From positions 124,001-188,000 of the forward strand of contig NZ_RFLY01000004.1 in assembly GCF_003697345.1 (NCBI RefSeq): 64,000 nt of DNA, read 5' to 3'. The notes below the pieces were generated by a model. The model had not been told where the DNA came from and did not search any database. It saw nothing but the letters and a program-made list of their open reading frames with translations. The stretch is from Solilutibacter pythonis. GTDB lineage: Bacteria > Pseudomonadota > Gammaproteobacteria > Xanthomonadales > Xanthomonadaceae. The position numbers were made by a program, and so were the translations under genes. Below are positions 52,816 to 61,767 of this stretch, in pieces (position 1 is the first letter of the stretch; every line of letters begins with the position of its first letter).

Positions 52816-53520
52816 TCAGCCAGCGCCGCTGAGTTCGCGCGCGGGCCGGAACAGCACCCAACTGGTGGCGATGAACTTGTCGCTCCCTTCCGGCCGGTTG
52901 CCGCGATGGGTATGGGTGAAGCCGGCCGGGGCGATCAGCAGGCTGCCGGTCTTCGGCGCCACTTTGCGTTGCTGGAACAGGAATTCGGTTTCGCCGGCGG
53001 TGAAGTCATCGTTGAGATAGAGCGTCCACAACAGGAGGCGATGCAGGCTGTCACCGCCGTCGTCGCGCGGGTAGTGCTCGCAGTGCCAGTAGGGATAGCC
53101 GCCTTCGCCGGCCTTGTACCACTGGAGATTGATGCCGCCGGGGCGGAGGCAGCGGGTGATCAGCGCGGTCAGCATGTCGTCGGGCAGGTCGGCGAAGTCC
53201 TCGGCGGCGAGCCGCCGCAACTGGCCGTCTTCGCCAGGGATTTGCAGCATGAGCGGGGCGATCAGCGCTTGTGGCCAGTGCCGTAGGTAGTGCCGCAGGC
53301 AGGCGAGCATCGCCAGGTTGAGCTGCTGCTTGACCGGCGCCCAGTCGGCGCGTTGTTCGATGTCGAGGTCGCGGCTGTGCTTCAGCTCGGGGAACAGGCC
53401 GCCGCCGACGTGGCCGGGTTTCAGGTCATCGGCCGTGCGCATCCGCGCGAGGATTTCCCCGCACAGCGCGGCCGGTACCGCCTCGGGATATATCCCGATG
53501 AGATCGGTGTGCATGTTCAT
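52816..53520 (-). CDS. 2-oxoglutarate/Fe(II)-dependent oxygenase (prolyl 4-hydroxylase-like)
   Basis: This 234-residue protein has a jelly-roll oxygenase core. [20 protein letters not shown] supplies an HxE iron motif. [14 protein letters not shown] and [20 protein letters not shown] follow, then the distal His in [13 protein letters not shown]. The family hydroxylates amino acids, proteins or small molecules; the substrate here is unknown. The start overlaps the fbp stop by 4 bp, so it is co-translated with fructose-1,6-bisphosphatase, an unusual pairing. Confidence 0.85.
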   Translation of the reverse strand: MNMHTDLIGIYPEAVPAALCGEILARMRTADDLKPGHVGGGLFPELKHSRDLDIEQRADWAPVKQQLNLAMLACLRHYLRHWPQALIAPLMLQIPGEDGQLRRLAAEDFADLPDDMLTALITRCLRPGGINLQWYKAGEGGYPYWHCEHYPRDDGGDSLHRLLLWTLYLNDDFTAGETEFLFQQRKVAPKTGSLLIAPAGFTHTHRGNRPEGSDKFIATSWVLFRPARELSGAG

Positions 53521-54545
53521 TCCGGCAGGGCGTCATGGTGGCGGTGGTAACGGGTGGCTTCTTCGACTTCCCGTTTCGAGCCGAGGAACACCGGCACGCG
53601 TTGATGCAGTTGGCCGGGCTGGATGTCCATGATCCGCCCACGGCCGTCGGTCGCCGCGCCGCCAGCTTGTTCAATGAGGAAACTCATCGGATTGGCCTCG
53701 TACATCAGGCGCAGCTTGCCGGGCTTGTTCGGGTCCTTGCGGTCCCACGGGTAGATGAAGATGCCGCCACGGGTCAGGATGCGGTGTACGTCGGCGACCA
53801 TCGAGGCGATCCAGCGCATGTTGAAATCTTTACCGCGCGGGCCTTCCTTGCCGATCAACAGGTCGTCGACATACTGCTGCATCGGCGTTTCCCAGTGCCG
53901 CTTGTTGGACATGTTGATGGCGAATTCCCGGGTTTCCTCCGGCACGCGCATGCCGCGCTGGGTGAGGACGAAACTGCCTTGCTCGCGGTCGAGGGTGAAT
54001 TGGTGGACGCCGTGGCCGACGGTCAGGATCAGCGTGGTCGAGGGGCCGTAGACGCAATAGCCGGCGGCCACTTGTTCGCGGCCGGGCTGGAGAAAGGCCG
54101 CGGTATCGACGCAGGCGGTGTCGCCCGGGCACTTCAGCACGGAGAAGATGGTGCCCACCGACACGTTGACATCGATGTTGGAGGAGCCGTCCAGGGGGTC
54201 GAACAGCAACAGGAAGTTGCCGCGCGGGAAGGCATCCGGGATCGGATGGGGCTCGTCCATCTCCTCGGAGGCGCAGGCGGCCAGGTGGCCGCCCCAGGCG
54301 TTGGCTTCCAGCAGCACGTCGTTGGCGATGACGTCGAGCTTCTTCTGCGCCTCGCCCTGGACGTTGCCGGTGCCGGCATCGCCCAGCACGCCGCCCAGCG
54401 CACCCTTGCCGACCGCGACGGAGATGGTCTTGCAGGCGCGCGCCACCACCTCGATCAAGAGGCGCAGTTCGGCGTTGACGTGGCCGGCGCGCTCTTCTTC
54501 GATGAGGAAGCGGGTGAGGGAAACGGACTTGCGTTTGTGCGGCAT
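53517..54545 (-). CDS. fbp: Fructose-1,6-bisphosphatase class 1
   Basis: This enzyme hydrolyses fructose 1,6-bisphosphate to fructose 6-phosphate in gluconeogenesis (342 aa). The metal-site signature [21 protein letters not shown] is present (D116, D119), preceded by SEEMDEP with the catalytic Glu residues. Further class 1 segments are [29 protein letters not shown] and [21 protein letters not shown]. It lies upstream of, and overlaps, the oxygenase gene. Confidence 0.96.
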   Translation of the reverse strand: MPHKRKSVSLTRFLIEEERAGHVNAELRLLIEVVARACKTISVAVGKGALGGVLGDAGTGNVQGEAQKKLDVIANDVLLEANAWGGHLAACASEEMDEPHPIPDAFPRGNFLLLFDPLDGSSNIDVNVSVGTIFSVLKCPGDTACVDTAAFLQPGREQVAAGYCVYGPSTTLILTVGHGVHQFTLDREQGSFVLTQRGMRVPEETREFAINMSNKRHWETPMQQYVDDLLIGKEGPRGKDFNMRWIASMVADVHRILTRGGIFIYPWDRKDPNKPGKLRLMYEANPMSFLIEQAGGAATDGRGRIMDIQPGQLHQRVPVFLGSKREVEEATRYHRHHDALPE

Positions 54546-54596
54546 GGGGCGGCTCCCGGTGACAAGGACGTCATTGTAAATCGCGTGCCGGCGCGT

Positions 54597-56198
54597 TCAG
54601 CCCGGCGGCAGGCGCAGCCAGACGGCGTTTTCCACGTCATCGGCGGCGCGCCGGTCTCCAGCGTTGGCCGCGCGCGAGGTCTGCACGGGAATCCCCTCGC
54701 CACGGATCAGCATGGCGACTTCCGCGGCGCGTTCACGGGCGGTCTCCTCGGCGCGGGCGAAGCCGATGCTGTCGATCGCCGTCACCTGCCAGCGTTGCAG
54801 CGCCCAGATCTGCGCGGCCAGCATTTGGCGGGCGGCGGTATCGAGGCGGCCTTCGTCATCCAGCCGCCACGGCACCGGCGGCAGCGCCTGCAAGGGTGGC
54901 ACCACGCGGATGTTGGCGCGGGTCTCGTCGAGGCTGGCCGCCAGTTGGGTTTCCAGCGCCCGCGCCTCGGCCAGCGACAGGCCGAGGCGTGGGGACAGGC
55001 GCAGTGTCATCTGCGGGTTGCCCGCGGTCTGCTCCAGCGTGCCGAAACGCGCCGCCAGCGCCTCGACCACGGTGTGGCGCGCCTCGGTTTCGGCGGCGCG
55101 CGCGGCATCGCGGCCGGCCTCGGCCTGCTTCAGTGCGGCGATCGACTGCGAGAGCTCCGACAATGTGGCTTGCTGGCGGGCCAGGCCGGCTTCGTCGGCG
55201 GTCAGCACTTCGCGCAGTTGCACGTCGATACGGCGACCGAGTTGCTGGCCCAGTTGCTGTGAGAGTTGTGTTTCCAGCCCTTGGACGTGGCGCGGCGTCA
55301 TCAGCACCGCATCGACGATCATCGCGCCGCTGGCATTGTCGACCCGCAACGCGGAGATGCGCCCGCCGAATTTGCCGGCCTCGGCGTCCAGCGTGTTGCG
55401 GATGGCGACTTCGGCCTGGGTCTTCTGGGCGATCCGCTGCAAGGACAGGCCCAATGGAATCGACAGCAGGACGAAGGTGCCGACGATCAGGCCGGCCTGC
55501 CATGCCGATTGTTTGGGGGAATCGTATGCGCCGAATCCATACAGCCGGGCGATGATCGTGGCCGAGAGCGCGATCGCCAGCAGGTTGGTCATCAGCAGCA
55601 TGGCGGCGCCGCCGGCGATGCTCCAGTTCATCAGTACCAGGCCGTAGGCGACCACGGCCAGCGGCGGCATCAGCGCGGTGGCGATGGCCACGCCGACGAT
55701 GGTCTCGCCCTTGCGGGTAATCGTGGCGTAGGCGCCGGCCAGGCCGGAGAAGACGGCGACCAGCAGGTCGAAGAAGGTCGGCTCGGTGCGGGCGAGGATT
55801 TCCGCCGTGGCCTGCTTCAGGGGCGATAGCCAGACGATCAGCATCGCCATCGACAATGCCAGCGCCACGCCGACCGCGATGGTCTTCAGCGCCGAGCGCA
55901 CGGTGCGGAAATCGAAGGTGGCAAGGCCCATGCCCAATTCGATGATCGGTCCCATCAAGGGGGCGATCAGCATGGCGCCGATGATCACCGCCGCTGAGTT
56001 CTGCAATAGCCCGAGCATGGCGATGCCGACCGACATCAAGGTCATGAAGGCGAAACGCGGGCCGAGCGCGCCGGCTTCGTCCACGTGCGTCAGCACGGCG
56101 ACGCGGTCGACGGAATCGACCAGGTGGGTCTTGCGCCATTGGCGCAGCCAGCGCCACAGGGCGCGCGGCGAGGGCAGATCGTGCAGGGCGGTGCTCAT
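54597..56198 (-). CDS. DUF389 family membrane protein with C-terminal periplasmic-like extension
   Basis: DUF389 proteins are bacterial membrane proteins of unknown function with about eight helices. The family core is clear: FAFMTLMSVGIAMLGLLQNS, AVIIGAMLIAPLMGPIIELG and ATALMPPLAVVAYGLVL. This protein (533 aa from the ATG at 56198) carries an extra region of about 280 residues after the last helix. That region has a helical coiled coil (TLSELSQSIAALKQAEAGRDA) and a C-terminal part (ARAEETARERAAEVAMLIRGEG) reminiscent of OmpA-like repeats. The extension is longer than the bare DUF389 core and may bind something at the envelope (inference). Confidence 0.85.
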   Translation of the reverse strand: MSTALHDLPSPRALWRWLRQWRKTHLVDSVDRVAVLTHVDEAGALGPRFAFMTLMSVGIAMLGLLQNSAAVIIGAMLIAPLMGPIIELGMGLATFDFRTVRSALKTIAVGVALALSMAMLIVWLSPLKQATAEILARTEPTFFDLLVAVFSGLAGAYATITRKGETIVGVAIATALMPPLAVVAYGLVLMNWSIAGGAAMLLMTNLLAIALSATIIARLYGFGAYDSPKQSAWQAGLIVGTFVLLSIPLGLSLQRIAQKTQAEVAIRNTLDAEAGKFGGRISALRVDNASGAMIVDAVLMTPRHVQGLETQLSQQLGQQLGRRIDVQLREVLTADEAGLARQQATLSELSQSIAALKQAEAGRDAARAAETEARHTVVEALAARFGTLEQTAGNPQMTLRLSPRLGLSLAEARALETQLAASLDETRANIRVVPPLQALPPVPWRLDDEGRLDTAARQMLAAQIWALQRWQVTAIDSIGFARAEETARERAAEVAMLIRGEGIPVQTSRAANAGDRRAADDVENAVWLRLPPG

Positions 56199-56336
56199 GC
56201 GGGGCGGGTCGAGGCGCGTGGATTCCACGACATTATCCGCATGGGGCGGTGTGCGCGTGGCGATTGCTTGCCGGGCTTCGGGGAAAGCGATGCCGGCATC
56301 GCTTCGTGGCGGAAGTATCCGTCCGCCGGCGTGCGG

Positions 56337-56745
56337 CTAGATGATCCGCAGCGTGATCGCTTTCAGGCCGGCGCGGGTACGGGTCGCGGGTATCGAGTTT
56401 TTCCAGGATGGCCGAGACATGGTTCTTCACCGTGAAACAGATCAAGGGCGATTTCCTCGTTGCTGTAACCGCCGACGATGAGCCGCAGGATGGCGACCTC
56501 GCGCGCGGTGAATAGCACGCCAGGGGCGTTGTCGTCGTGGCAGCGCCAGTGTGTGCGTATCGCATCGTGCTGACCGGTTGCGGCAGCGATTCGCCACGGA
56601 TGACGCGGGTGATGGCTCCGTGCAGGTCGTCCGGCGCGGCGTCCTTCAGCACCGGGCTTGCGCCAGCGCACGGGCAAGTCAGATCGGCACCGGGGCCGCC
56701 GCCTGGATCAGCCGGAACAGCCATTGCCGGTGTTTTGTCCGGTTG
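56337..56745 (-). pseudogene. Frameshifted LuxR/NarL-type response regulator relic
   Basis: Pieces of a response regulator lie in order in different minus-strand frames. The receiver end QWLFRLIQAAA (about 56700-56726) is followed by GASPVLKDAAPDDLHGAITRV (about 56585-56660), then the HTH start LFTAREVAILRLIVGGYSN (about 56450-56520). TVKNHVSAILEKLDTRD (about 56385-56435) comes next, and finally RAGLKAITLRII and a TAG at 56339. At least three frame changes are needed. Removing one C from GACCCG near 56387 restores RDRTRAGLKAITLRII. The N-terminal receiver with the phospho-Asp was not found. Confidence 0.8.
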
Positions 56746-56921
56746 CCGGCCAGTGCAATACCGCTGCTGCGCAACCTGGGCTGTTTTTCCTTCAGTACGC
56801 ATTGCATGTCGCGGTGGCGGTGTCCGCACCGGCGTCGCTGCGCTGAATGTTGGTCTCGGCGTGGGTCTCGGGCGTGAGTGTGGCGGGTGGGGGTGTCGCT
56901 CGTGCGCCGGGGCCGGCTCAT

Positions 56922-56950
56922 GCCCGCCTTGGCCTAGTGGCAAGGCGGGC
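56922..56950 (-). terminator. Hairpin downstream of phhA, possible terminator
   Basis: A perfect 10-bp stem GCCCGCCTTG / CAAGGCGGGC with a 9-base loop starts 27 bp after the phhA stop. There is no U-tract on either side, so termination is uncertain. Confidence 0.45.
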
Positions 56951-56976
56951 GTGCGGATGGATATGGCGAAGGGCGA

Positions 56977-57867
56977 TCAGATGTCGCCGTCGATGGTCCA
57001 GCCTTCGCCCGTGCCGCGATGGATCACCTCGTCGCTGTCCAGCACGGTGCCGGCGGGGAAGGAATCCCGCCCGGCCAGGCGTTGGTAGATCGGGGTGAAG
57101 TCGGGGCGGGTCGCTTCGATCAGTTGCTCGAAGCTGTCGATGACGAAATAGCTCTTCTGGTAGCTGTCGATGCGGTAGCGGGTGCGCATGATGCGCTCCA
57201 GATCGAAACCGATGCGGTTGGGCGCATCCGATTCCAGCGAATGCAGCGATTCGCCCTTCGAGGAGACGATGCCACTGCCGTAGATGCGTAGGCCGTCCTT
57301 TTGCCGGATCAGGCCGAATTCCACCGTGTACCAGTAGAGGCGGGTGAGGTGCACCAGCGCATCGGGCGCGATACCGTGCGCCTTGACGCCGCCGCGGCCG
57401 TAGGCGGCCATGTAGTCGGCGAAGACCGGCAGCATAAGCAGTGGGACGTGGCCGAACAGGTCGTGGAAGAGGTCGGGTTCCTCGATGTAGTCGATCTGCT
57501 CCGGGCGTCGGATCCACCAAGTCACCGGAAAGCGCCGGTTGGCGAGATGGTCGAAGAAATCGAACTCGGGCAGCAGCCCCTCGACGCCGATGATTTCCCA
57601 GCCGGTGGCGGCCTTCAGCACCGGGTTGATGTCGGAGAACTTCGGGATGCGCTCGGACGACATGCCCATCGCGTCCTGCGCGGCGAGGAATTCGTCCGCG
57701 GCGCGGCCGACGAGCAATTCGCGCTGGCGCCGGTAGAGCCGGTGCCAGACCTCGTGATCGGCCTGGCTGTAATCGTCCCAGGGCTGCTCGACCACGCCGG
57801 TGGCGTAGACCGGCACCTTGCCTTTGTCGGTGACGATGTTTTCGACGCGTCGCGGAGGACTGTTCAT
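56977..57867 (-). CDS. phhA: Phenylalanine 4-monooxygenase
   Basis: PhhA hydroxylates phenylalanine to tyrosine using tetrahydropterin, iron and oxygen (296 aa). The iron-binding triad is visible as H135 and H140 in PDLFHDLFGHVPLLM and E183 in YWYTVEFGLI. The conserved SDINPVLKAATGWEI and RTRYRIDSYQKSYFVIDSF are present. No regulatory ACT domain precedes the catalytic domain, as usual in bacteria. No phhB-type carbinolamine dehydratase gene is adjacent; the closest regulatory gene is the decayed response regulator. Confidence 0.96.
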   Translation of the reverse strand: MNSPPRRVENIVTDKGKVPVYATGVVEQPWDDYSQADHEVWHRLYRRQRELLVGRAADEFLAAQDAMGMSSERIPKFSDINPVLKAATGWEIIGVEGLLPEFDFFDHLANRRFPVTWWIRRPEQIDYIEEPDLFHDLFGHVPLLMLPVFADYMAAYGRGGVKAHGIAPDALVHLTRLYWYTVEFGLIRQKDGLRIYGSGIVSSKGESLHSLESDAPNRIGFDLERIMRTRYRIDSYQKSYFVIDSFEQLIEATRPDFTPIYQRLAGRDSFPAGTVLDSDEVIHRGTGEGWTIDGDI

Positions 57868-57931
57868 GCCCGGATTCTACGCCGCCGCCGCGTCCTGATC
57901 TCAAACGGGCGTTGGCCGCCGCGGGCAGGAA

Positions 57932-57953
57932 AATGGCCGCGCGAGGCGGCCAT
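57932..57953 (-). terminator. Terminator of the outer-membrane barrel gene
   Basis: On the minus strand the stem ATGGCCGC / GCGGCCAT with loop CTCGC is followed by TTTTCC. It lies 34 bp after the stop of the beta-barrel gene at 57987. Confidence 0.75.
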
Positions 57954-57986
57954 CTTCCATATCCTTCCTTCTCGCGGATAAGGCGA

Positions 57987-58613
57987 TCAGAAGCGGTATT
58001 CGAAGCCCGCCGACAGCGTCTTGGCGTTGTAGCGCAGCTTGTCGTTGATCGGCGAGGACGGAATGCGCACGTTGCCGCGGAAATAGTCGTAGTTCACGCT
58101 GACACCCATGTTGGGGGTGAAGTCGTAACCCACGCCCACGCCCACGTACGGCTGGTTGCTGTTGGTGGTGCGCGAATAGCTGATGTCCACGCCGTTGACG
58201 GTGCCGGTGCTCTTGGCCTCGTAGCTGGAGCGCATGATGCCGGCGCGGCCCATGCCGTACCAACCGGTATCGGCGGCGGTGTCGCCGAAACGCACCTTGC
58301 CGATGGCGCCGATGCCGTAGCCATCGACGTTGCTGTCGTTGTCGAAGCCGGCGACCTTGTTGGTCTTGCCGTAGTAACGGCCGTAGAAACCTTCCAGGCC
58401 GAAGTTCTGGTTGAACATGTAACCGCCACGGAGGACGAAAGCGTTGTCCTTGAGGCTGCCGGCGCCATCACGGTTGCTGAGCGTGGTGCGGCCGATTTCG
58501 CCGCGGACGAAGGGCTGGCCGGTGGCGGACTGGGCGAACGCGCCCGAGGAGGCGAAAGCCGCCGCCAAAGCGGTGAAGGCCAGCGCGGTGGTGATCTTCT
58601 TGTTCTTGAACAT
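57987..58613 (-). CDS. Small outer-membrane beta-barrel protein
   Basis: This is an opacity/OmpW-like barrel of 208 residues. The ATG at 58613 gives a signal peptide ending ASSGAFA-QS and has GAGAGAG upstream. Alternating strands are seen (FVLRGGYMFNQNFGLEGFYG, YGMGRAGIMRSSYEA, VGVGVGYDFTPNMGVSVNYDYF). The C-terminus is aromatic (GFEYRF), the signal for BAM-dependent insertion. Eight strands are likely. Function unknown. It is monocistronic with its own terminator. Confidence 0.82.
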   Translation of the reverse strand: MFKNKKITTALAFTALAAAFASSGAFAQSATGQPFVRGEIGRTTLSNRDGAGSLKDNAFVLRGGYMFNQNFGLEGFYGRYYGKTNKVAGFDNDSNVDGYGIGAIGKVRFGDTAADTGWYGMGRAGIMRSSYEAKSTGTVNGVDISYSRTTNSNQPYVGVGVGYDFTPNMGVSVNYDYFRGNVRIPSSPINDKLRYNAKTLSAGFEYRF

Positions 58614-59052
58614 CGAAATTACTCTCTCTTTTCGCTCCCGGTTGGAGCGGGCCGGTGCATGGTGCGCGCCTTGCCCGGAGCTTGAGAACCTTTTCGCGTA
58701 TTTTGTAAATATGAGGTTAAACAACCTGCCCGGAAGCTGACCGAAAGCCCAGGGAAGCGCTGGGGAGCGGGCCGTATTCAGCCCTCATTACGAAAATGAA
58801 TGGGCGAAACCGGCATCGAAACAGCCACCTCACTCATCTCGGTCAGTGCGGAAGCACTCGCGGTTGCCTATCCGGCGTGGAGGTGCGCGGGCCAGTCGCG
58901 TGGCCATGCGTCGCGGCCCGGCGGCCATCTCGGGCGGCCAGTCGGGCCGGGCCCGGTGCCGGCATGCGCATGCCGCGACCGTGACGCCATCCACCTGGGC
59001 AGTGCGCAGAGCATCGGATGGCGATCGTCCTGGCGGGGCTGGCCGTGGCCGG
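58614..59052. other. Intergenic region upstream of the barrel gene, no gene seen
   Basis: These 439 bp lie between the barrel gene start and the patatin gene stop. The part next to the barrel gene has an AT-rich patch (about 58695-58730, with GTATTTTGTAAATATGAGGTT) that probably contains its promoter. Beyond that, open frames give only Arg/Gly-rich translations without domains. Confidence 0.5.
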
Positions 59053-60066
59053 TCAATCGGTCGCGGCGCAACTGCCTTCGCGGCCGATCCAGCGGCCCAA
59101 CCTGTCGAGCAGGCCGGGTTCGCAGGTTGGCGGCGGTGGCGGCGCGTGGCGCGCGGCCCAGTCGGCGGCGCGTTGGCGCTGCATGGCGGCCAGTTTCGTC
59201 TTGATCTGGGGCATCGCCGCCTGCGCGGCCTTCTCGCCTTCGAGGATGGCGACGTTCTTCTGCTCGAAATCGGCCGCGCCGATCTTGCCAACTTGCGGGC
59301 GGATCACGATGTCGGCGCGCGCCAGCTCCTGTTCGCCCAGCTTCTGGCCCATGATGGTGATCGATTGGTTGACGATTCCCACCATGTTGCCCGGGCGGTT
59401 TCCCGCCGCCTTGCTGGAAATGTCCACGGCGATGACGAAATCCGCGCCCAGCTCGCGCGCGGCATCCACCGGCACCGGGCTGACCACGCCGCCATCGACG
59501 TAGCGGCCGCCGCCGATCGGAGTCGGCTCGAACACGCCCGGGATGCTGCTGGAAGCGCGTACCGCCTGCCCGGCGTTGCCGCGCACGAAGGCGGTGCGCC
59601 TGCCGGTCGAAAGCTCGGTCGCCACCGCTGCGAAGGGCTTGGCGAAGGACTGCATCGGCCGGTTCTTGAGCAGCGTGTTGACGTAATCCTGCAATTTCTG
59701 TCCCTTCACCAGCCCACCGGAAAACAGGCTGACGTCGCGAATCTTCGATTCGTCCAGCGCGAAGGCCTGGGTCTGCAACCGGTAGGGGTCCATGCCGCTG
59801 GCGTAGAGCGCGCCGACCACGCTGCCGGCGCTGGTGCCGGCAACGACGTCGGCATGGATGCCGTTGGCTTCCAGCATCTTGATGACGCCAATGTGGGCGA
59901 AGCCCTTGGCCGCGCCGCCGCCCAGTGCGAGGCCCACTTTCATTTGCGGGGCCGGAGCGATGGATACGGGCGCCGGTGGCGCCGGCTTGACCGCCGCGCC
60001 GCCGCAGGCGGTGAGTGTGGCGCAAAGGATGGCGAACGCGAGCGTGCGCGGTATTGGGATGTCCAT
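59053..60066 (-). CDS. Patatin-like phospholipase, lipoprotein
   Basis: This is a patatin/RssA-type serine hydrolase of 337 residues from the ATG at 60066. The lipobox is LTAC-GG (Cys about residue 21). The oxyanion loop is LALGGGAAKGFAHIGVI, the nucleophile lies in VAGTSAGSVVGAL, and the Asp of the Ser-Asp dyad is in YVDGGVVSPVPV. A C-terminal charged helix and Pro-rich stretch follow. The lipid anchor places it in the periplasm or outer membrane. The phospholipid or ester substrate is not known. Confidence 0.9.
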   Translation of the reverse strand: MDIPIPRTLAFAILCATLTACGGAAVKPAPPAPVSIAPAPQMKVGLALGGGAAKGFAHIGVIKMLEANGIHADVVAGTSAGSVVGALYASGMDPYRLQTQAFALDESKIRDVSLFSGGLVKGQKLQDYVNTLLKNRPMQSFAKPFAAVATELSTGRRTAFVRGNAGQAVRASSSIPGVFEPTPIGGGRYVDGGVVSPVPVDAARELGADFVIAVDISSKAAGNRPGNMVGIVNQSITIMGQKLGEQELARADIVIRPQVGKIGAADFEQKNVAILEGEKAAQAAMPQIKTKLAAMQRQRAADWAARHAPPPPPTCEPGLLDRLGRWIGREGSCAATD

Positions 60067-60145
60067 CGCGGCATTTTCGTCGATTTCGATGAGGTTTCGG
60101 CGAAACGTCCTGGCCGCGTTCATCCGTCATCGGGGCGGCGGCCCG

Positions 60146-60175
60146 GAAAAACGAAAGGCCGCGCTGGGCGGCCTT
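60146..60175 (-). terminator. Terminator of the second beta-barrel gene
   Basis: On the minus strand the stem AAGGCCGC / GCGGCCTT with loop CCAGC is followed by TCGTTTTTCC. It lies 34 bp after the stop of the barrel gene at 60209. Confidence 0.85.
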
Positions 60176-60208
60176 CCGAGGATGCGAATACGAACCCGTG
60201 ATGCCGGA

Positions 60209-60808
60209 TCAGAAGCGCATTTCCAGACCAACGGTGAAGTTCACCATCACCACGTTCGTACCGGAAATAATCGAGTTGGCTTTGGCGGTGCTGGAATCGA
60301 TGTTGGCGTTGACGTTGAAGTGGGGGGTGATGTCGTAACCCACGCCGAAGCCGAGATAGCCGGAGGTCTTGGACTCGGTTTCGCTGAAGCGCTTCGAGTT
60401 CGGGATGAGGCGATACGACAGGATCAGGTCATTGCGGGTGATGCCGCCGCGACCGCGAATGAACCAGCCGGTATCGCCCTCGCCAAAGCTCTTGCGACCG
60501 ACCACGCCGACGCCAACGCCCTTCAATTTCGCGGTGATGTCGAAATAGTCGCTAATGTCTTTTTTGCCGTAGTGCGTGTATTGCATTTCCATGCCCCAGT
60601 TCGGGTGCAGCATGTAGCCGCCGCGCACGCTCCAGGTGAAAGCGGAAACGGTATCGTAATCGTGATCGCTGGATTTGAAGTTCTTGCCGCTGATTGCGGA
60701 GCTATTCCGGCCAATCTGGCCGCCAAAGAAGAGACCAGTGCGGTCTTCCGCCGCGAACGCAGGTGACACGGAGGCCGCCAGCATGGCGGCCAGAACGATT
60801 TTCTTCAT
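60209..60808 (-). CDS. Outer-membrane beta-barrel protein (opacity-like)
   Basis: This 199-residue barrel has a signal peptide MKKIVLAAMLAASVSPAFA, with GGGGAAA upstream of the ATG at 60808. Strand-like segments include GLFFGGQIGRNSS, TWSVRGGYMLHPNWGMEMQY and TSGYLGFGVGYDITPHFNV, and the C-terminus GLEMRF ends in Phe. It is similar in size and design to the barrel at 57987-58613, though sequence similarity is low. Both have their own terminator and flank the patatin gene. Function unknown. Confidence 0.82.
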   Translation of the reverse strand: MKKIVLAAMLAASVSPAFAAEDRTGLFFGGQIGRNSSAISGKNFKSSDHDYDTVSAFTWSVRGGYMLHPNWGMEMQYTHYGKKDISDYFDITAKLKGVGVGVVGRKSFGEGDTGWFIRGRGGITRNDLILSYRLIPNSKRFSETESKTSGYLGFGVGYDITPHFNVNANIDSSTAKANSIISGTNVVMVNFTVGLEMRF

Positions 60809-60843
60809 TTGAATTTCCCCAAGTTGAACTGAGCCGGTACGGC

Positions 60844-60849
60844 ATTCTA
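60844..60849 (-). promoter_or_regulatory. Candidate -10 element for the barrel gene at 60209
   Basis: TAGAAT on the minus strand (5 of 6 to TATAAT), 35 bp upstream of the start codon. No strong -35 at 17 bp. Confidence 0.35.
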
Positions 60850-60891
60850 ACCCAGGGAATGATCGGCGTCGGATATTTTCCGCGACGGGGA

Positions 60892-61677
60892 TCATCGCGG
60901 GCCTCGCCCATCGTCGGGGCGACGGAAAGGCAGCACTTTGTTTTCGTCCCCGCCGGATTGGGGGCGATGCCAGATCACCGGTACTTCATCCGGGCGCGGC
61001 GGCTCCAGCATGGCGCGTTCCGCTTCCAGCCGGGCTTGTTCTTCTTCAATCTCCCAACTGTATTTCCGCCGTGGCGGCAGCGGGTCGGCGCGGCGAAACA
61101 ACAGCGCGCCGAGAATGCCCCCGAGCGCCCCGCCCAAGTGTGATTGCCAACTCACGCCGGGTTCCTGCGGCAGGACTGTCAGCACCATGCCGCCGTAGAA
61201 CAGGAAGGCCAGCATGCCGGCTGCCACCGCGGCGCGGTCGCGGCGTAGCAGGCCCAGCACGAAGAGGAGGAAACCGAGGCCGTGGGTCACGCCGCTCGCG
61301 CCGAGGTGGCGTTGGCCGGCTTCGCCCAATAACCACGCGCCCAATCCCGAGCCGATCCAAAGCAGTGGCAGCGCGCGCAGGGTGGCCTTGGGATAAACGC
61401 TGCCGGCCAGGGTGCCGAGCATGAGGATGGCGATGCCGTTCGTCGTCAGATGTTTGAAGCCGCCATGCAGAAGCGGGGCGCTCAGCAGGCCGATCAGGCC
61501 CCGGGCTTCATGCGGCGCGACGGCGAATGCGGCTGCATCGAACGCATTTTGCGAGAAGAAGACCACGGTGAGCAGAAGCACCGCCGCCAGACTCGCGTTG
61601 AATGCCCGCAGTACCCGCCCGCGATCCCGCGCGCGCTGTGCCGGGGTGTCGGGAATGTCGTGCTGGGGAAGATCCAT
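60892..61677 (-). CDS. Rhomboid family intramembrane serine protease
   Basis: This is an intramembrane serine protease of 261 residues from the ATG at 61677. About six TM helices are present. LLSAPLLHGGFKHLTTNGIAILMLG contains the conserved His and Asn positions of helix 2. The catalytic Ser lies in HLGASGVTHGLGFLL, and the catalytic His in SWQSHLGGALGGILGALLF. A cytoplasmic tail of about 60 charged residues follows. It is divergent from the methyltransferase gene with 90 bp between starts. Substrates are unknown. Confidence 0.9.
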   Translation of the reverse strand: MDLPQHDIPDTPAQRARDRGRVLRAFNASLAAVLLLTVVFFSQNAFDAAAFAVAPHEARGLIGLLSAPLLHGGFKHLTTNGIAILMLGTLAGSVYPKATLRALPLLWIGSGLGAWLLGEAGQRHLGASGVTHGLGFLLFVLGLLRRDRAAVAAGMLAFLFYGGMVLTVLPQEPGVSWQSHLGGALGGILGALLFRRADPLPPRRKYSWEIEEEQARLEAERAMLEPPRPDEVPVIWHRPQSGGDENKVLPFRRPDDGRGPR

Positions 61678-61767
61678 GCGGGCGAGATGGCGCCACATGG
61701 CCGGCATTGCAACCTGCGAGCGGGGGCTTCCCGTTCAACCTCCGCACGCAGCCAATACAATGTCGCG

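Noticed and set aside
53535-55262. 575-codon plus-strand open frame opposite fbp and the DUF389 gene
   Set aside because: It reads antisense to two strongly recognised genes and is low-complexity (His, Gly, Gln, Arg). This is a GC-rich shadow frame.
58800-59204. Plus-strand 134-codon ORF near the patatin gene
   Set aside because: It runs into the antisense of the patatin gene, has no ribosome-binding site, and its composition is Arg/Gly/Ser-rich.
61450-61767. Upstream extension of the rlmI frame
   Set aside because: It overlaps the divergent rhomboid gene. The PUA domain starts normally at the ATG at 61768.
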